A stretch of 64,000 nucleotides of DNA from Saprospiraceae bacterium (GCA_016715245.1 JADKAS010000014.1:1-64000); one strand, 5' to 3'; numbered from the stretch's first letter, positions 25,554 through 37,329 are shown. Notes: generated from the sequence alone by a model not told the origin. Translations and numbers: made by a program.

Positions 25554-28500
25554 ATGTCTATTTTACAAACATTGCTGAGATCACAAAGTAGTTTCAGATT
25601 ACTGGTATTTTTAATGCTTTTGGTCTTTAGTCAAAAAAATGAAGTTTTCGGCCAGTGCAGCGACCTGGGATATTCAAGTGCCAGAACCACCGGCAACCAA
25701 TCCTGGACAGGTCAACTGGCGATGACATTTGCCACTTCCAATGAAATAAGGGTTACCGAACTTGGCGTTTTCGATGATAATGCAGTGGAAGGAATTTCAG
25801 GTTCCATTTCTGTCGGTATTATTGATGCCGCCGGAACAACCACACTTGTGGGCCCGATAAGCATTTCTGGAACAACAGGAATACTCAACGGCAGATATCG
25901 AATGGTACAATTAGCTAGTCCTGTTATATTGCCGGCAGGAACTTACCACATTAAAGCAGTAGGTTTCGGCGTTGCTGACCCGAATGGTAATGCAGGCCTG
26001 GGAGGTGCTGCCTCAACACTTTCAGCGTCTCCTGTGATTTCTTATGGAGGAAACAGTTATAATGGAACTGCTTTATGGGATAATTCTTTACCAGGAACTG
26101 CAGATGGGGGACCAACCGGAAGATATCATGCAGGAACCTTCAATTTTGAAGTAGTAACACCGTTGATTACCACAAGTGTACTGGGAACAGCCATTACCAA
26201 CCCGGGCCCGGTATTACTCACAAGGCAACTTTGTAACAATAATAATCTGGTCACTGCAACCCCAATAATCCAGACCAATACAAGTGATAATGCTTTTGTG
26301 ATTATAGATATAACAAGCAGTAATAATATAAACTTAGCAGGTGGCGGACCAGGAGCTGATCTTGACAGGCTTGATGATTTGCCATTAGATAATTTTATTA
26401 CAACTATCGGCCCTAACTGGATGAATTTTATAGATGATATCCGACTTGCTAATGGCGCTCAGGATGGGTTTGTTGTCATCAGAATCCGACCCTATACCGA
26501 TATGGATGGAAGTGATGATCTGACGGTTGGTGATTGTGTTGGAGCGCAAATTGAATTAAGATTTGAAATTCAACCAATACCGCAAACAATTTCAACTTTT
26601 GTCAACCCAATTGCACAAGATGGTGAAGTTTGTTCAGGAGCAACAATTGATGTTGACTTGAGTACAAACAACTTCTTAATGATTGGAGGAACGCCAAGAA
26701 CACCTGCCGATTATGAATTCGAAATAGTACAAATAAGATATAGTACGGACGGAGGGGCAACCTATCCACCTGCCAATTCCGGGTATCCTGTCGGATTAAC
26801 CGGAGGGACTTATTCCGTAGGGAATATCATTTCTTCCGGAGTTGCACAAATTAATGAAACACTTATAAATAATAATGCCAGTCCTGTATATTTGAGATAT
26901 CAGGTTATGGCTCAACTTACTAATACTTTGGCTTGTGCAGATGCGGCGATTAATATTCGTATTGTAATTAACCCTAATCCTTCGGCGGCTATTTCACCGG
27001 ATCCTGCAGCAGTATGTGAAGGTGTAAATCTTGCATTGGATGGAAATCCGACCGGAGGTTCCGGAACATTTACCACTCATAGCTGGACAGGAGCAGGTGC
27101 AACATCATTAAATGTTACGAATGCACAGGCTGTTACATTCAACAATTCGACTGCGGCAAGTTATGCGTTAACATATACAGTAACAGATGATAATGGCTGT
27201 ACAGGAACTGATGCTATTTCAGTGACAGTCAATGATAATCCAGTAGCCAATATCACCCCGGAACCAGCTGAAGCTTGTATCCTGACTGATATTCAATTGA
27301 ATGGTAACCCGACAGGTGGGAATGTACCTTTTACACACTTGTGGACAGGAGCAGGATCACCGTATTTATCTAGTACAGCAATAGTTAATCCTATTTTCAA
27401 TCATAATCAACTTGGGCCATACGAAGTAACTTATACTGTTACTGATGTTAATGGTTGTATAGGTTCTGATGTGCTGACGATTAATCTCACAGATAACGCA
27501 GATCCAACCATTACTTGTCCTGTAGGTCCGATAGTAATGAATACGGATGTGGACAGCTGTAACGCTGTGGTTTGTTTTCCAATCACAACAAGCGACGATT
27601 GTCCTTTTTATTATCCTCCGACGCTTACAGACCATGTATATATAGGGACTTATGGTGGAAATACTTATTTTTATTCAGTAAATGCTATGTCATGGGAAGC
27701 GGCCAATAGTGCTGCGACTGCATTAGGCGGAAATTTAGTAAACATACAATCAGTATTTGAACAAGGCTTCCTTGGAACCAACGTCCCTACACCTTCTAAT
27801 TTTTGGATTGGTTTACGATATTCAAGAGCATTGGGAGCTTATAAATGGACATCAGGAGCACCAGTTAATTATACAAACTGGGCATTTGGCGAACCAAACT
27901 TGTTTGGAAGTCATGACTACGTATTTTATTTGGAAATAAATAGTCCTTTTTTTAACGGGTGGCATGATATACCGTCTGTAGTATTTGGAACACCTATTAA
28001 TATGCAATATATTATTGAATTTTCAGGTTTACCGGAAACACTCATTGCCGGACTTCCAAGCGGGTCAATTTTCCCTCTGGGAGATACTCAGGTAACTTAT
28101 GAAACAGAAGATTCAGCAGGGAATACGGATGAATGTACATTTACTGTTACAGTCGTTGACAATCAGAACCCGGTTGTCACCTGTCCGGAAGATGTTTCTA
28201 TTTACCTTGAGCCACTGGAATGTGAAGGAGTTGGTGAGTACGAAGCCACAGCCACTGACAACTGTTCTATAGCATCTATTGACTATTCAATACCATCAGG
28301 TTCATTGTTTCCAATAGGCATCAATCCGGTAATTGTAACGGCAACGGATGGAAGCGGAAATACGGCAGAATGTACTTTCAACGTTTGGATATTTGATTAT
28401 ATCAACCCAAGTCTTGCCTGTAAGCCTGTAAATTTATCTCTTGACGAATTGTGTTCCACTGAAATTGATCCAACCATCTTTCTGACCGGTTGGCAAGGGC

Positions 28501-31500
28501 CAAATCCGGGAGAAGTACTCATCGGATGTCTTGATAATTTTATTATTATGTTCATGAAAGATGACGGTACTATTATTCCGGTTGATCAGCTAAAACACCA
28601 CATTGGTAAAACTTTACAGGTTAAAGTTTCCCACACCATGCAAAGTTTTACTTGCTGGAATACCGTTTTGATTGAAGATAAATATCCTCCTGCCATTACA
28701 TGCAGAGACCTTGAAGTAAGCTGTCTTGCGGCAACGGATAACCTTATAGTTGCCTTTGCCAGTGACAATTGTACAGCTGAACCGGTTTTGGTTAATGAAG
28801 TACATGAAATGATTCAGTGTGATGAAGATTATATTGGTAAAATAACAAGAAGATATATTGCTGTAGACAAATTCGGCAATCAAAGTGCTGATACGTGTAC
28901 GGCGACTATTTATCTCGAAAGATCAAGGTTCGGAGGTATAGTGAGGCCTGCAGACGATAAACTGATTTGTTCAGAAGAATTTGCAGAAGACAATAAAGGT
29001 TTTGGTCATCCGTCACCAACGGAGACAGGTGTGCCTACCTACAACCTAATACCGGTATATCCTAATACACAGTTTAATATGTTGTATTGCAATGCTTCTA
29101 TAGATTACGATGACGTAGTTCTTCTGGACACACCTTGCAAGAAAAAAATAAGAAGAACCTGGAAAATATACGAATGGCACTGCAGTTCTCTGGAGACCTT
29201 TATCATAGGAACACCACAAATTATTGATATTGTTGATGATGTAGCCCCGGTTATTCCTGAGGTGGAGGACATATTTTTAACAACCAGAACAAAAGCTTGT
29301 ACGGGAACAGCCTATCTTCCTGAACTAAAGATTGAGGATAATTGTAATGATTTAAAACACGTATACGTAAATGTTTTTAATGATAATATACCGGTTGGAA
29401 CTTTGCCAACAAACGGTGGTATTCTTGAATTGCCTGTAGGTGTAAATATAGTTGAATATACAGCCATAGACATATGTGGCAATACAGCAAGCAGAAGATT
29501 TATTATAACGGTAAGGGATGACACCAACCCGATTGCCGTTTGTGATCAGTTTACTACAGTAAGTATTAAAACCAATGGATTCACTGAAGTCACGGCTACC
29601 GCGGTGGATGATGGAAGTTTTGACGAATGTGGTGATGTTGAGTTGTTGTTAAGAAGAATGGAAGATCCATGTGGTACAAATTTCCATATAGGCTGGCACG
29701 AAAAAGTTGGTTTCTGCTGCCTTGACGCCAATCAAACCAGAATGGTTACCTTACTTGTCACAGATAAAGGCGGAAATACCAATATGTGTATGGTCAGTGT
29801 CAACGTTCAGGAAAAAGTAAATCCATCAATCGTATGTCCGAACGATCTTACCATAACTGATTGTACGTATACTTTTGACCCAAATAATGCGGACTATTAT
29901 TTTGGTGCCGCAGATATTATAGATAATTGTCCAGCCAATAATATAGTTGTAAAATCATTGGATGATCAGAGAAATCAATGTGGTATAGGACAAGTGGTCA
30001 GAACATTTGAAGTAAAAAGTGGAAATGTTTCTTTTGGAAGTTGTACACAAACCATTACTTTTGAAAATAATGATTCATTTGACGGTTTTGACCCGGCTCA
30101 ACTTGATTGGCCAGATAACTATACAGCTACAAATCAGTGCAATATATTGAATCTTGAACCTGAAATGCTTCCACCAGGATTTAATTTTCCTGTTATTAAT
30201 CAGGATGTATGTGATCGAGTTGGATTTACCAAAGAAGATCTGGTTTTTCCATTTACGACTAATGGAGCATGTTTTAAAATCATAAGAAAATGGACTGTCA
30301 TAGATTGGTGTCAGACCGATATGGACGGTAATTATCTCACCTGGACACACGAACAGGAAATAAAGGTTATGGACAATGTCGATCCTCAGATTACCAGTCC
30401 TGATACATCCAGAGTAATCTTTTCCTATGATGCTGCTTGTCTTGGTGGTTTGATAGAACTTACAGCCAGCGCCGAAGATTGTACACCGGAAGAGGAACTT
30501 TCATGGACATATACTATTTATGATAGTGCAGGAGCTATTTATGAAACAGGGACTGGAAACGATGCCAGTGGTATTTATCCGTTAGGAGATTATTTAATAG
30601 AATTTACCGTAGAAGACAGATGCGGAAATCTGGCTAATACAAGTTATACTTTTGAAATCATCAGTGCCAAATCAGCTACGCCTATTTGTTTTGAAGGATT
30701 AAGTACAGATCTGATAGCCATGGATTTGGATAATAACGGAACATTGGATACTGCCATGGTTACTATTCCTGTCACCTTTTTCAACAACCATAGTTATCAT
30801 GATTGTTATCCGGGATCACCGCTGGTCTTCAGTTATTCTCCGGATATAAATGACAATATCAGGGTATTCGGATGTGATGATTTAGGTCTGCAGCCTATTA
30901 CCATGTATGTTACAGATATAAATGGCAATCAGTCTTTCTGTACAACTTCCATATTAATAACCAATAATGATCCTGATTATGAATGTCCCGGTCAAATGCT
31001 GGTTGGTTCTATTTCCGGAAAAATTGTCACAGAAAAGAATCTGGCTATCGAGGATGTTAATGTGAAGTTGGAAGGCACTGAAATTGATTCGCAGACAACG
31101 GAAACAACAGGATCCTATGCCTTTACGGAACTTCCATTGGGCTATAACTACAGTATAGTTCCTGAAAAGGATATTAAACATGATAATGGAGTTTCAACTT
31201 TGGACATTGTATTAATACAAAGGCATATTTTAGGTATTCAGAAATTACCTGGTACGTATAAATATATTGCAGCAGATATCAACAATGATAAAAAGATCAA
31301 TACGGTGGACCTGGTAGAATTAAGAAAACTGGTATTGGGAAGTATTACCAGATTCCCGTCAAATACAAGCTGGAAATTTGTTGAAAAGGATTATCAGTTT
31401 ATGGATCCGACCAACCCTCTGGCATTATTTATACCGGGAATGTGTGCGATTTCCAATTTACAGCAAAGTATAGAGGCAGACTTTATCGGAATCAAAATCG

Positions 31501-32219
31501 GTGACGTCAACGAGTCTGCAGAAGTGAATGGAATAAAACAGGAAAAACCAGAAACCAGACATTGTTTTGCCTTTGAAGCAGAAAACAGATCTGTTAAAGC
31601 AGGTGAAGAATTTGTACTTAATGTGAAAGCAAACAGTAATGCTTCTTTATTTGGATGGCAACAGAAACTTGTAATGCAGGATGCAGAATGTGTTGAGGTT
31701 CTTTCCGGATTTATTGATGGAATCGAAGAGCAGTCTCTCAATAATATCCAGGAAGTGTCTTTCAGCATAGCGATAGCAGACGGTAAGGCTGTCAATAATG
31801 GTCAGACTGTTTTTTCAATGACTTTAAAAGCTTTAAAGGATGGACAAATTAAAGACATGATTCATTTTGACAATGAAGGACTTCAGTCAGAAGTATATGC
31901 AAACGGAGTTGAAAAACCGGGTCAGTTGAACTGGAAATGGAGAGATGTGGTTGATCAGGTTTTTGACATTACAAAACACCAGCCTAATCCATGGAAAGAA
32001 AGCACACTTATTGGTTTCACGATTCCGAAGGATGATATAGTTTCCGTAAAGGTTAAAGACCAGACTGGAAGAACGGTTTATTCTGCTGTTGAATATTATC
32101 AGGCCGGTGAGCAACAGGTAGAAATTACCAGAAATGCCATTCAGACTTCAGGTTTATACTTTGTTGAATTAAAATTCAACAATGAAGTGAAGACCGTTAA
32201 AACCATAATGATTGATTAA
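25554..32219 (+). CDS. Large secreted HYR-domain protein with C-type lectin, dockerin-like and T9SS sorting domains
   Basis: A 2221-residue exported protein. ATG 25554 gives a signal peptide ending near FSQKNEVFGQ; TTG 25545 is three codons upstream. Regions in order: a DUF4082-like beta domain (about 35-200); repeated PKD/Ig-like units with NPNPSAAISPDPA; several HYR domains with the GNTAECTFNVWIFD type of strand; a C-type lectin fold (about 694-825, AANSAATALGGNLVNI to the second Cys-poor half) set inside an HYR unit; a carboxypeptidase-regulatory-like segment (ISGKIVTEKNLAIEDVNVKL); a dockerin-like pair (about 1876-1936, DINNDKKINTVDLVELRKLVLG); and a C-terminal type A sorting domain (HQPNPWKEST to the end). 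The last predicts export by T9SS and cell-surface attachment. A role in adhesion or carbohydrate binding is inference. Confidence 0.88.
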   Translation: MSILQTLLRSQSSFRLLVFLMLLVFSQKNEVFGQCSDLGYSSARTTGNQSWTGQLAMTFATSNEIRVTELGVFDDNAVEGISGSISVGIIDAAGTTTLVGPISISGTTGILNGRYRMVQLASPVILPAGTYHIKAVGFGVADPNGNAGLGGAASTLSASPVISYGGNSYNGTALWDNSLPGTADGGPTGRYHAGTFNFEVVTPLITTSVLGTAITNPGPVLLTRQLCNNNNLVTATPIIQTNTSDNAFVIIDITSSNNINLAGGGPGADLDRLDDLPLDNFITTIGPNWMNFIDDIRLANGAQDGFVVIRIRPYTDMDGSDDLTVGDCVGAQIELRFEIQPIPQTISTFVNPIAQDGEVCSGATIDVDLSTNNFLMIGGTPRTPADYEFEIVQIRYSTDGGATYPPANSGYPVGLTGGTYSVGNIISSGVAQINETLINNNASPVYLRYQVMAQLTNTLACADAAINIRIVINPNPSAAISPDPAAVCEGVNLALDGNPTGGSGTFTTHSWTGAGATSLNVTNAQAVTFNNSTAASYALTYTVTDDNGCTGTDAISVTVNDNPVANITPEPAEACILTDIQLNGNPTGGNVPFTHLWTGAGSPYLSSTAIVNPIFNHNQLGPYEVTYTVTDVNGCIGSDVLTINLTDNADPTITCPVGPIVMNTDVDSCNAVVCFPITTSDDCPFYYPPTLTDHVYIGTYGGNTYFYSVNAMSWEAANSAATALGGNLVNIQSVFEQGFLGTNVPTPSNFWIGLRYSRALGAYKWTSGAPVNYTNWAFGEPNLFGSHDYVFYLEINSPFFNGWHDIPSVVFGTPINMQYIIEFSGLPETLIAGLPSGSIFPLGDTQVTYETEDSAGNTDECTFTVTVVDNQNPVVTCPEDVSIYLEPLECEGVGEYEATATDNCSIASIDYSIPSGSLFPIGINPVIVTATDGSGNTAECTFNVWIFDYINPSLACKPVNLSLDELCSTEIDPTIFLTGWQGPNPGEVLIGCLDNFIIMFMKDDGTIIPVDQLKHHIGKTLQVKVSHTMQSFTCWNTVLIEDKYPPAITCRDLEVSCLAATDNLIVAFASDNCTAEPVLVNEVHEMIQCDEDYIGKITRRYIAVDKFGNQSADTCTATIYLERSRFGGIVRPADDKLICSEEFAEDNKGFGHPSPTETGVPTYNLIPVYPNTQFNMLYCNASIDYDDVVLLDTPCKKKIRRTWKIYEWHCSSLETFIIGTPQIIDIVDDVAPVIPEVEDIFLTTRTKACTGTAYLPELKIEDNCNDLKHVYVNVFNDNIPVGTLPTNGGILELPVGVNIVEYTAIDICGNTASRRFIITVRDDTNPIAVCDQFTTVSIKTNGFTEVTATAVDDGSFDECGDVELLLRRMEDPCGTNFHIGWHEKVGFCCLDANQTRMVTLLVTDKGGNTNMCMVSVNVQEKVNPSIVCPNDLTITDCTYTFDPNNADYYFGAADIIDNCPANNIVVKSLDDQRNQCGIGQVVRTFEVKSGNVSFGSCTQTITFENNDSFDGFDPAQLDWPDNYTATNQCNILNLEPEMLPPGFNFPVINQDVCDRVGFTKEDLVFPFTTNGACFKIIRKWTVIDWCQTDMDGNYLTWTHEQEIKVMDNVDPQITSPDTSRVIFSYDAACLGGLIELTASAEDCTPEEELSWTYTIYDSAGAIYETGTGNDASGIYPLGDYLIEFTVEDRCGNLANTSYTFEIISAKSATPICFEGLSTDLIAMDLDNNGTLDTAMVTIPVTFFNNHSYHDCYPGSPLVFSYSPDINDNIRVFGCDDLGLQPITMYVTDINGNQSFCTTSILITNNDPDYECPGQMLVGSISGKIVTEKNLAIEDVNVKLEGTEIDSQTTETTGSYAFTELPLGYNYSIVPEKDIKHDNGVSTLDIVLIQRHILGIQKLPGTYKYIAADINNDKKINTVDLVELRKLVLGSITRFPSNTSWKFVEKDYQFMDPTNPLALFIPGMCAISNLQQSIEADFIGIKIGDVNESAEVNGIKQEKPETRHCFAFEAENRSVKAGEEFVLNVKANSNASLFGWQQKLVMQDAECVEVLSGFIDGIEEQSLNNIQEVSFSIAIADGKAVNNGQTVFSMTLKALKDGQIKDMIHFDNEGLQSEVYANGVEKPGQLNWKWRDVVDQVFDITKHQPNPWKESTLIGFTIPKDDIVSVKVKDQTGRTVYSAVEYYQAGEQQVEITRNAIQTSGLYFVELKFNNEVKTVKTIMID

Positions 32220-32271
32220 TATAAATTCCTATAAACCCTGAGGGGTATTTCAGGAAAAATCATAAAACAAC

Positions 32272-32303
32272 AAAGGGCAACATCGAAAGAAGTTGCCCTT
32301 TTT
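32272..32303 (+). terminator. Rho-independent terminator
   Basis: AAAGGGCAAC and GTTGCCCTTT form a perfect 10-base stem with a 10-base loop, followed by TTTGTTTT. It lies 52 bases after the stop of the large secreted protein and is the clearest intrinsic terminator in the window. Confidence 0.88.
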
Positions 32304-32378
32304 GTTTTAAATATTTTGGGTGAAAATTTAATAATTTGATTAGCTATAACCCTTGTTAATTTTAGAATTCAGTTTCAT

Positions 32379-33423
32379 TTAGGCACTAAAATGGTTCCAG
32401 CCCTGACTTGTCAGTTCGTGGATATTACCTCCTGTGGTATGCAGTTTTAATCCGTCTTTTTTATCGGTTATTTCTCCAATAATAAAAACGTCAGGCATGT
32501 ATTTTATTTTTTCAAGGTCTGATTCCTTTACAGTAAATAATAGTTCGTAATCTTCTCCTCCATGAAGGGCACATGTGATAGGATCCAGCCGAAATTGAAG
32601 TGCTGTCATTTCTGTGTCAGGGTGCATGGGCACTTTTCCTTCTTCAATGTATGCTCCAACATTTGATTGTGTACAGATGTGTTTCAAATCGCTTGCAAGA
32701 CCATCTGAAACATCGATCATGGAAGTAGGAATTATATTATTTTTTTCAAAATATTCTATGGCCTCTTTCTGGGCTTCAGGTTTTAATTGCCTTTCGATGA
32801 GATATTGACTCTTTTCCAGATCAGGCTGTACTCCCGGAAGTTCGAGATAAATTTGTTTTTCCCTTTCCAAAACCTGGAGTCCAAGATAAGCCGCTCCCCA
32901 GATCTCCGGTCACGCAAATGATGTCACCTGGTCTGGCACCATTACGATACACAATCCTGTTTTCCGGAGCCTGTCCGATAGCGGTAATACATAGGGTCAT
33001 TCCTTTAGGAGATGAAGTGGTATCTCCTCCTACCAGATCCACCTTGTAATGAGAACATGCCAGTTTTATTCCTTCGTAGAGCTCGGTTAAGGCTTCAACA
33101 CTGTACTTGCTTGAAATAGCTATTGAAACGGTAATCTGAAGAGGTTTTGCATTCATGGCATAAATGTCAGAAAGGTTGACAACAACGGCTTTATAACCAA
33201 GGTGTTTCATCGGTGAATACATTACGTCAAAATGAATACCTTCTACCAGCATATCAGTAGATACTACAGTAACCTCGCCCGTATTTCTGATAACTGCACC
33301 ATCGTCGCCCACTCCTTTTAATGATTCGGGATGATGATTTTTTATATTTTCGGTAAGATGTTGAATAAGTCCGAATTCACCTAATTCTTTTACATCTGTT
33401 GGTTTAAATTCTTTTTGGTCCAT
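32379..33423 (-). CDS. thiL: Thiamine-monophosphate kinase, frameshifted
   Basis: ThiL phosphorylates thiamine monophosphate to thiamine diphosphate with ATP. Motifs in order: GVGDDGAVI, STDMLVEGIHF, YKAVVVNLSDIYAMNA, VGGDTTSSPKG, then after the break IDVSDGLASDL and LHGGEDYELLF. The frame breaks near 32890-32896, where one extra G splits VTGDLGS from AYLGLQVLEREKQI. Repaired length is about 347 residues, normal for the family. Because ThiL is normally needed for coenzyme synthesis, the break is best explained as a sequencing error. The gene follows purA by 24 bases in the same direction, forming a likely operon. Confidence 0.88.
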
Positions 33424-33447
33424 CCTTTTAATTAACTGACAGTCTCA

Positions 33448-34716
33448 TTATAATGAAAAAAGTTTATGTCTTTCAGGACCTGTTGAAACCATAGAAATTT
33501 TGGTCTGAAGATGTTGTTCCAAAATCGAAATATAATCTTTAGTAAGTTGAGGAAGATTATCATACGTTGACACCATATCCACTGTAGTATTCCAGCCATT
33601 ATACGTTTTATACTGAGGATCAATGGGAACTCCTACAAGGTCAAATGGTAGCTCTTCAGTGATTTTATTATCATAAGCATAATTTGTACATACTTTGATC
33701 TCTTCAAAACTATCAAGGACATCTAGTTTGGTAATGATTACCTGAGTGACGCCATTGAGCATTATAGTGTATTTTAACTGAGGAATGTCAATCCAACCAC
33801 ACCTTCTGGGTCTTCCTGTCGTGGCGCCGAATTCCATTCCTATTCGTCTTAGTTTTTCTCCGGTTTCATCTTCCAGTTCAGTTGGGAAAGGTCCGCTGCC
33901 GACCCTTGTACAATAGGCTTTGGCTATACCGATAACTTCCCTGATTTTATTTGGTGCAATACCAAGACCGCTGCATACTCCGGCACTGATAGTATTGGAG
34001 GAAGTAACAAAAGGATATGTTCCGAAATCTATATCGAGCATAGAACCCTGTGCACCTTCAGCAAGAACCTTTTTACCTTCTTGAAGTGCATTGTTTACAA
34101 AATATTCTCCGTTTACAAGTCTTAAACCCCGGATGATGTCAATACATTCGAAAAATGCAGTTTCCTGATCTTCCAGATCAAAATCCACTTCCGGATACAT
34201 TTTAATTAATCCCAGATGTTTTTCTTTCAGGGTATTGTACCGGCTTTTAAAATCGGGCAGATCAATATCTCCTATTCTCAAACCGTTTCGGCCGGTTTTA
34301 TCCATATAGCTTGGTCCTATACCTTTCAGGGTTGAACCTATTTTGGCAGCTCCTTTGGCCGCTTCTGATGCTTTATCAAGGTATCTGTGAGTCGGTATGA
34401 TAATGTGGGCCTTTCTGGATATTAATAATCTGGAGCGAAATTCAATTCCAGATTTATCAAGAACATTCATTTCCTTAATAAAAGTAATCGGGTCAAGAAC
34501 CACTCCGTTACCAATGAGATTTATTATATTTTCCCTGAAAATTCCTGAAGGAATAGTATGTAAAACGTATTTGTCGCCTCCGATTTTAATAGTATGCCCG
34601 GCATTAGGGCCACCCTGAAACCTGCATACAAGATCATACTGATCCGCAAGATAATCAACAATTTTTCCTTTGCCTTCATCACCCCACTGAAGGCCTAAAA
34701 TAACATCTACAGACAT
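33448..34716 (-). CDS. purA: Adenylosuccinate synthetase
   Basis: A 422-residue intact protein. QWGDEGKGKIVD near the N-terminus holds the GTP-binding loop and catalytic Asp, GPNAGHTI the IMP-binding region with the catalytic His, and VGSGPFPTE and TTGRPRRCGW follow. It joins IMP and aspartate with GTP to form adenylosuccinate in purine synthesis. A TAnnTTTG element sits 30 bases upstream. thiL is probably co-transcribed from the same promoter; a functional link between the two is not obvious. Confidence 0.95.
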   Translation of the reverse strand: MSVDVILGLQWGDEGKGKIVDYLADQYDLVCRFQGGPNAGHTIKIGGDKYVLHTIPSGIFRENIINLIGNGVVLDPITFIKEMNVLDKSGIEFRSRLLISRKAHIIIPTHRYLDKASEAAKGAAKIGSTLKGIGPSYMDKTGRNGLRIGDIDLPDFKSRYNTLKEKHLGLIKMYPEVDFDLEDQETAFFECIDIIRGLRLVNGEYFVNNALQEGKKVLAEGAQGSMLDIDFGTYPFVTSSNTISAGVCSGLGIAPNKIREVIGIAKAYCTRVGSGPFPTELEDETGEKLRRIGMEFGATTGRPRRCGWIDIPQLKYTIMLNGVTQVIITKLDVLDSFEEIKVCTNYAYDNKITEELPFDLVGVPIDPQYKTYNGWNTTVDMVSTYDNLPQLTKDYISILEQHLQTKISMVSTGPERHKLFSL

Positions 34717-34745
34717 GTGTTTTGGTTGTGTTAGGTTTTAAGAGG

Positions 34746-34753
34746 CAAAGGTA
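34746..34753 (-). promoter_or_regulatory. Likely purA-thiL promoter, -7 element
   Basis: On the minus strand this reads TACCTTTG, matching TAnnTTTG. The implied start of transcription near 34739 leaves a leader of about 23 bases before the purA ATG. The -33 element is weak. Confidence 0.5.
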
Positions 34754-34819
34754 TAAAAGGAAACCTTAACTTTCAGAGAATCGATTGATTAATTTAAAGG
34801 GTTATATAAAACTTATGCC

Positions 34820-37329
34820 CTAATCAATATCATTTTGTGATCTTTTATAAATTTTGTATAGTTCAAACCACAATACTGAAACGATTCCGCAGATGACTGA
34901 AAGGGCAAATTGTTCAGATGAAAGATTGGTCAATTCAAAAAATGATCGCCAGGAAGGTATAAAATATATCATCAAAATGGTCACGATAGTGATACCAGTA
35001 ATCCAGATCAACAGATTATTTCTAATGGAAAACATAAATAACATGGAATGATAAAATGACCTGTTGGCATAAGTTAAGGTGATATTCGCCGTAATAACCA
35101 GAATAAAAATCATGGTACGGATAGTATGTTCACTCCAGTCTTTATGAAGGCCGTATTTATATACTGCAAGGCCGGCTATTGTAATTATTAATCCTTGTAT
35201 AATGCTGACATTCAGTTTTTTAATAGAGATAAATCCGTCAGTTCGTTTTTTTGGACCTTTTTCCATAATACCGGGTTCTTCGGGTTCATTTTCATAAACA
35301 ATAGAGCAGGTAGGGCCCATGATGATTTCAAAAAAAATAATATGGATAGGTGAAAAAATGGAAGCATAAGGCCATCCAAAAAATAGTGGAATGGAAACGA
35401 GTAAAATAATGGGCACATGTATGGAAATGATGTAACGTATAGCCTTTTGTAGATTACCGTAAATTTTTCTGCCCATCAAAACGGCTTCGGCTATTTTTTC
35501 AATTTTATCATCGGTTAAGATGATGGAAGAGGCAAGCCGTGCAATTTCAGTTCCTTTTTTACCCATGGCAATACCTACGTTGGCTGCCTTGAGAGCCAGG
35601 CCGTCATTGACACCATCGCCTGTCATTGCGACCAATCCTGATTTTTGAAGGGCATAAATGATTTTTAATTTTACTTCAGGGCTTATTCTTGCAAAAATAT
35701 CGTATTCTACAACTGTTTTATCAAAAGTAGCATCGTCCATTTGTAATAGTTCGTTTTGGGTAACTGTCAATACCATTTTTCCAAAACCTGCTTTTTCTCC
35801 AATATTAATGGCAGTGACAGGGTTGTCACCTGTTATCATTTTTATGTCTATTCCGGCTTTCCTGACGGATTGAATAAATTCGTTGATTTTAGGTTTCGGA
35901 GGGTCGTAAAATGCAATCAGCCCTAAAAAGTTCATTGTTATTTCTGAAGCAGCATCAGGAAGCGTAATTGGAATCTTTTGTGCCTTACCGACTCCAAGTA
36001 TCCGATATCCCAAAGTAGCCATTTTATGTATATTTTTTTCCAATCGTTCAATATCATTTTTGGTAGTTTGCACAAAGTAATCAATGCTTCCGGGGCTCCT
36101 TTGCAGGCAATTATAATATCACCGTCTCCATTGCCAAAAACATGTGTCATATAGGGTGGCTTTCCCTCCAGAGGGTATTCCCGTATCATCCTGTATAAAG
36201 GCCTTTTATCTTTTTTTGTATTTTTTTTATAAAAATGATGGATACTTTTTTCCATCTGGTCAAAAGGTTCCGTTTCACTGGACCACATGGCATATTCCAG
36301 TAATTCGGGTGATTCAACAAACTTTTTTTCCTCTAAAATTTCATCCTTTTCAAAATCATACATCATTACCATTTCCATTTTATTTTGGGTAATAGTGCCT
36401 GTTTTATCAAGACATAGATAGCGTATACTTCCTAATGCCTCAACAATGTCTGTTTTTTTTACAATAATTCCTTTCTGAATCAATCTCCATGCTCCCAATG
36501 CCATAAATGTGGCGAAAGCAACAGGTATTTCTTCTGGTAAAACAGACATAGCAATGGTGAGTCCTGCCAAAAGACTGGAAGTGAAGTTGAATGTTTTGAA
36601 GTAAGTAATCACACAAATACACACAAAAAAAATAAGACCGATCAGGGCCATTTTTGTGACAAAACTATCAATCTCTGTCTGAAGGGGAGATTTTTTATAT
36701 TCCATTTTATCCAGCTTCATTCCCATTTGTGACAAACGGGTATTTTTACCTATCGAAGCAATCTTCATCACACATTGACCAGATGTGACCTGAGAACCTT
36801 GAAATATTTGAGTAAGTTCGGGAGAACTCATATTTTTATAAACAGGTAAACTTTCGCCTGTAAGCAGAGATTCGTTGACTGAAAAATCATTTTGAGACAA
36901 TATAAAGCCGTCAGCAGGAATGAGGTTGCCTTCGGAACATACAACAAGATCATCACTGACGAGTTCCTCCGTTTTTATTTCAATGATGGCATTATTCCTT
37001 ATCACTTTTTGTTTTTCCTGTGAATAATCCTGTAAGGCTGCCAACGCTTTTTTTTCTCTGATTTCCTGATAAAAAGAAATGGCTGAAACCAAAATGATGG
37101 CCCCTGTCATAAACCATGCTTCATTATATTCTCCAAGGATAAAATAAATGGTGGCAGAAATTACAAGCAAAATAAACATGGGTTCGGAGACCATATTTAT
37201 AGTTGCTTTGACTTGCGGATTTCCCCACAAAGATTTTTTACTTTCAGAAATGCCTTGAGCTGATTTTATAAAAACCTCTTCATCTGTAAGACCGGCAAAT
37301 GGATAAGGATTGGACACAGGTTTATTCAT
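34820..37329 (-). CDS. Cation-translocating P-type ATPase (P2-like), frameshifted
   Basis: An ATP-driven cation pump of about 835 residues. Order of features: N-terminal cation-ATPase domain (GLTDEEVF), transmembrane pairs, actuator motif LLTGESLPV, membrane segment with SVLPEEIPVAF, phosphorylation site CLDKTGTITQNKM, nucleotide-binding KGAPEALI, hinge MTGDGVNDGLALKAANVGIAMG, and six hydrophobic C-terminal segments. The PEEIP signature points to the P2 (Ca-like) group; the ion cannot be fixed by eye. The frame breaks near 36070, between KGAPEALITL and QTTKNDIERLEK; a single base restores it. ATG 37329 is a clear start. A good promoter lies upstream at 37459-37488. It is divergent from the alkaline phosphatase gene. 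Confidence 0.88.
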
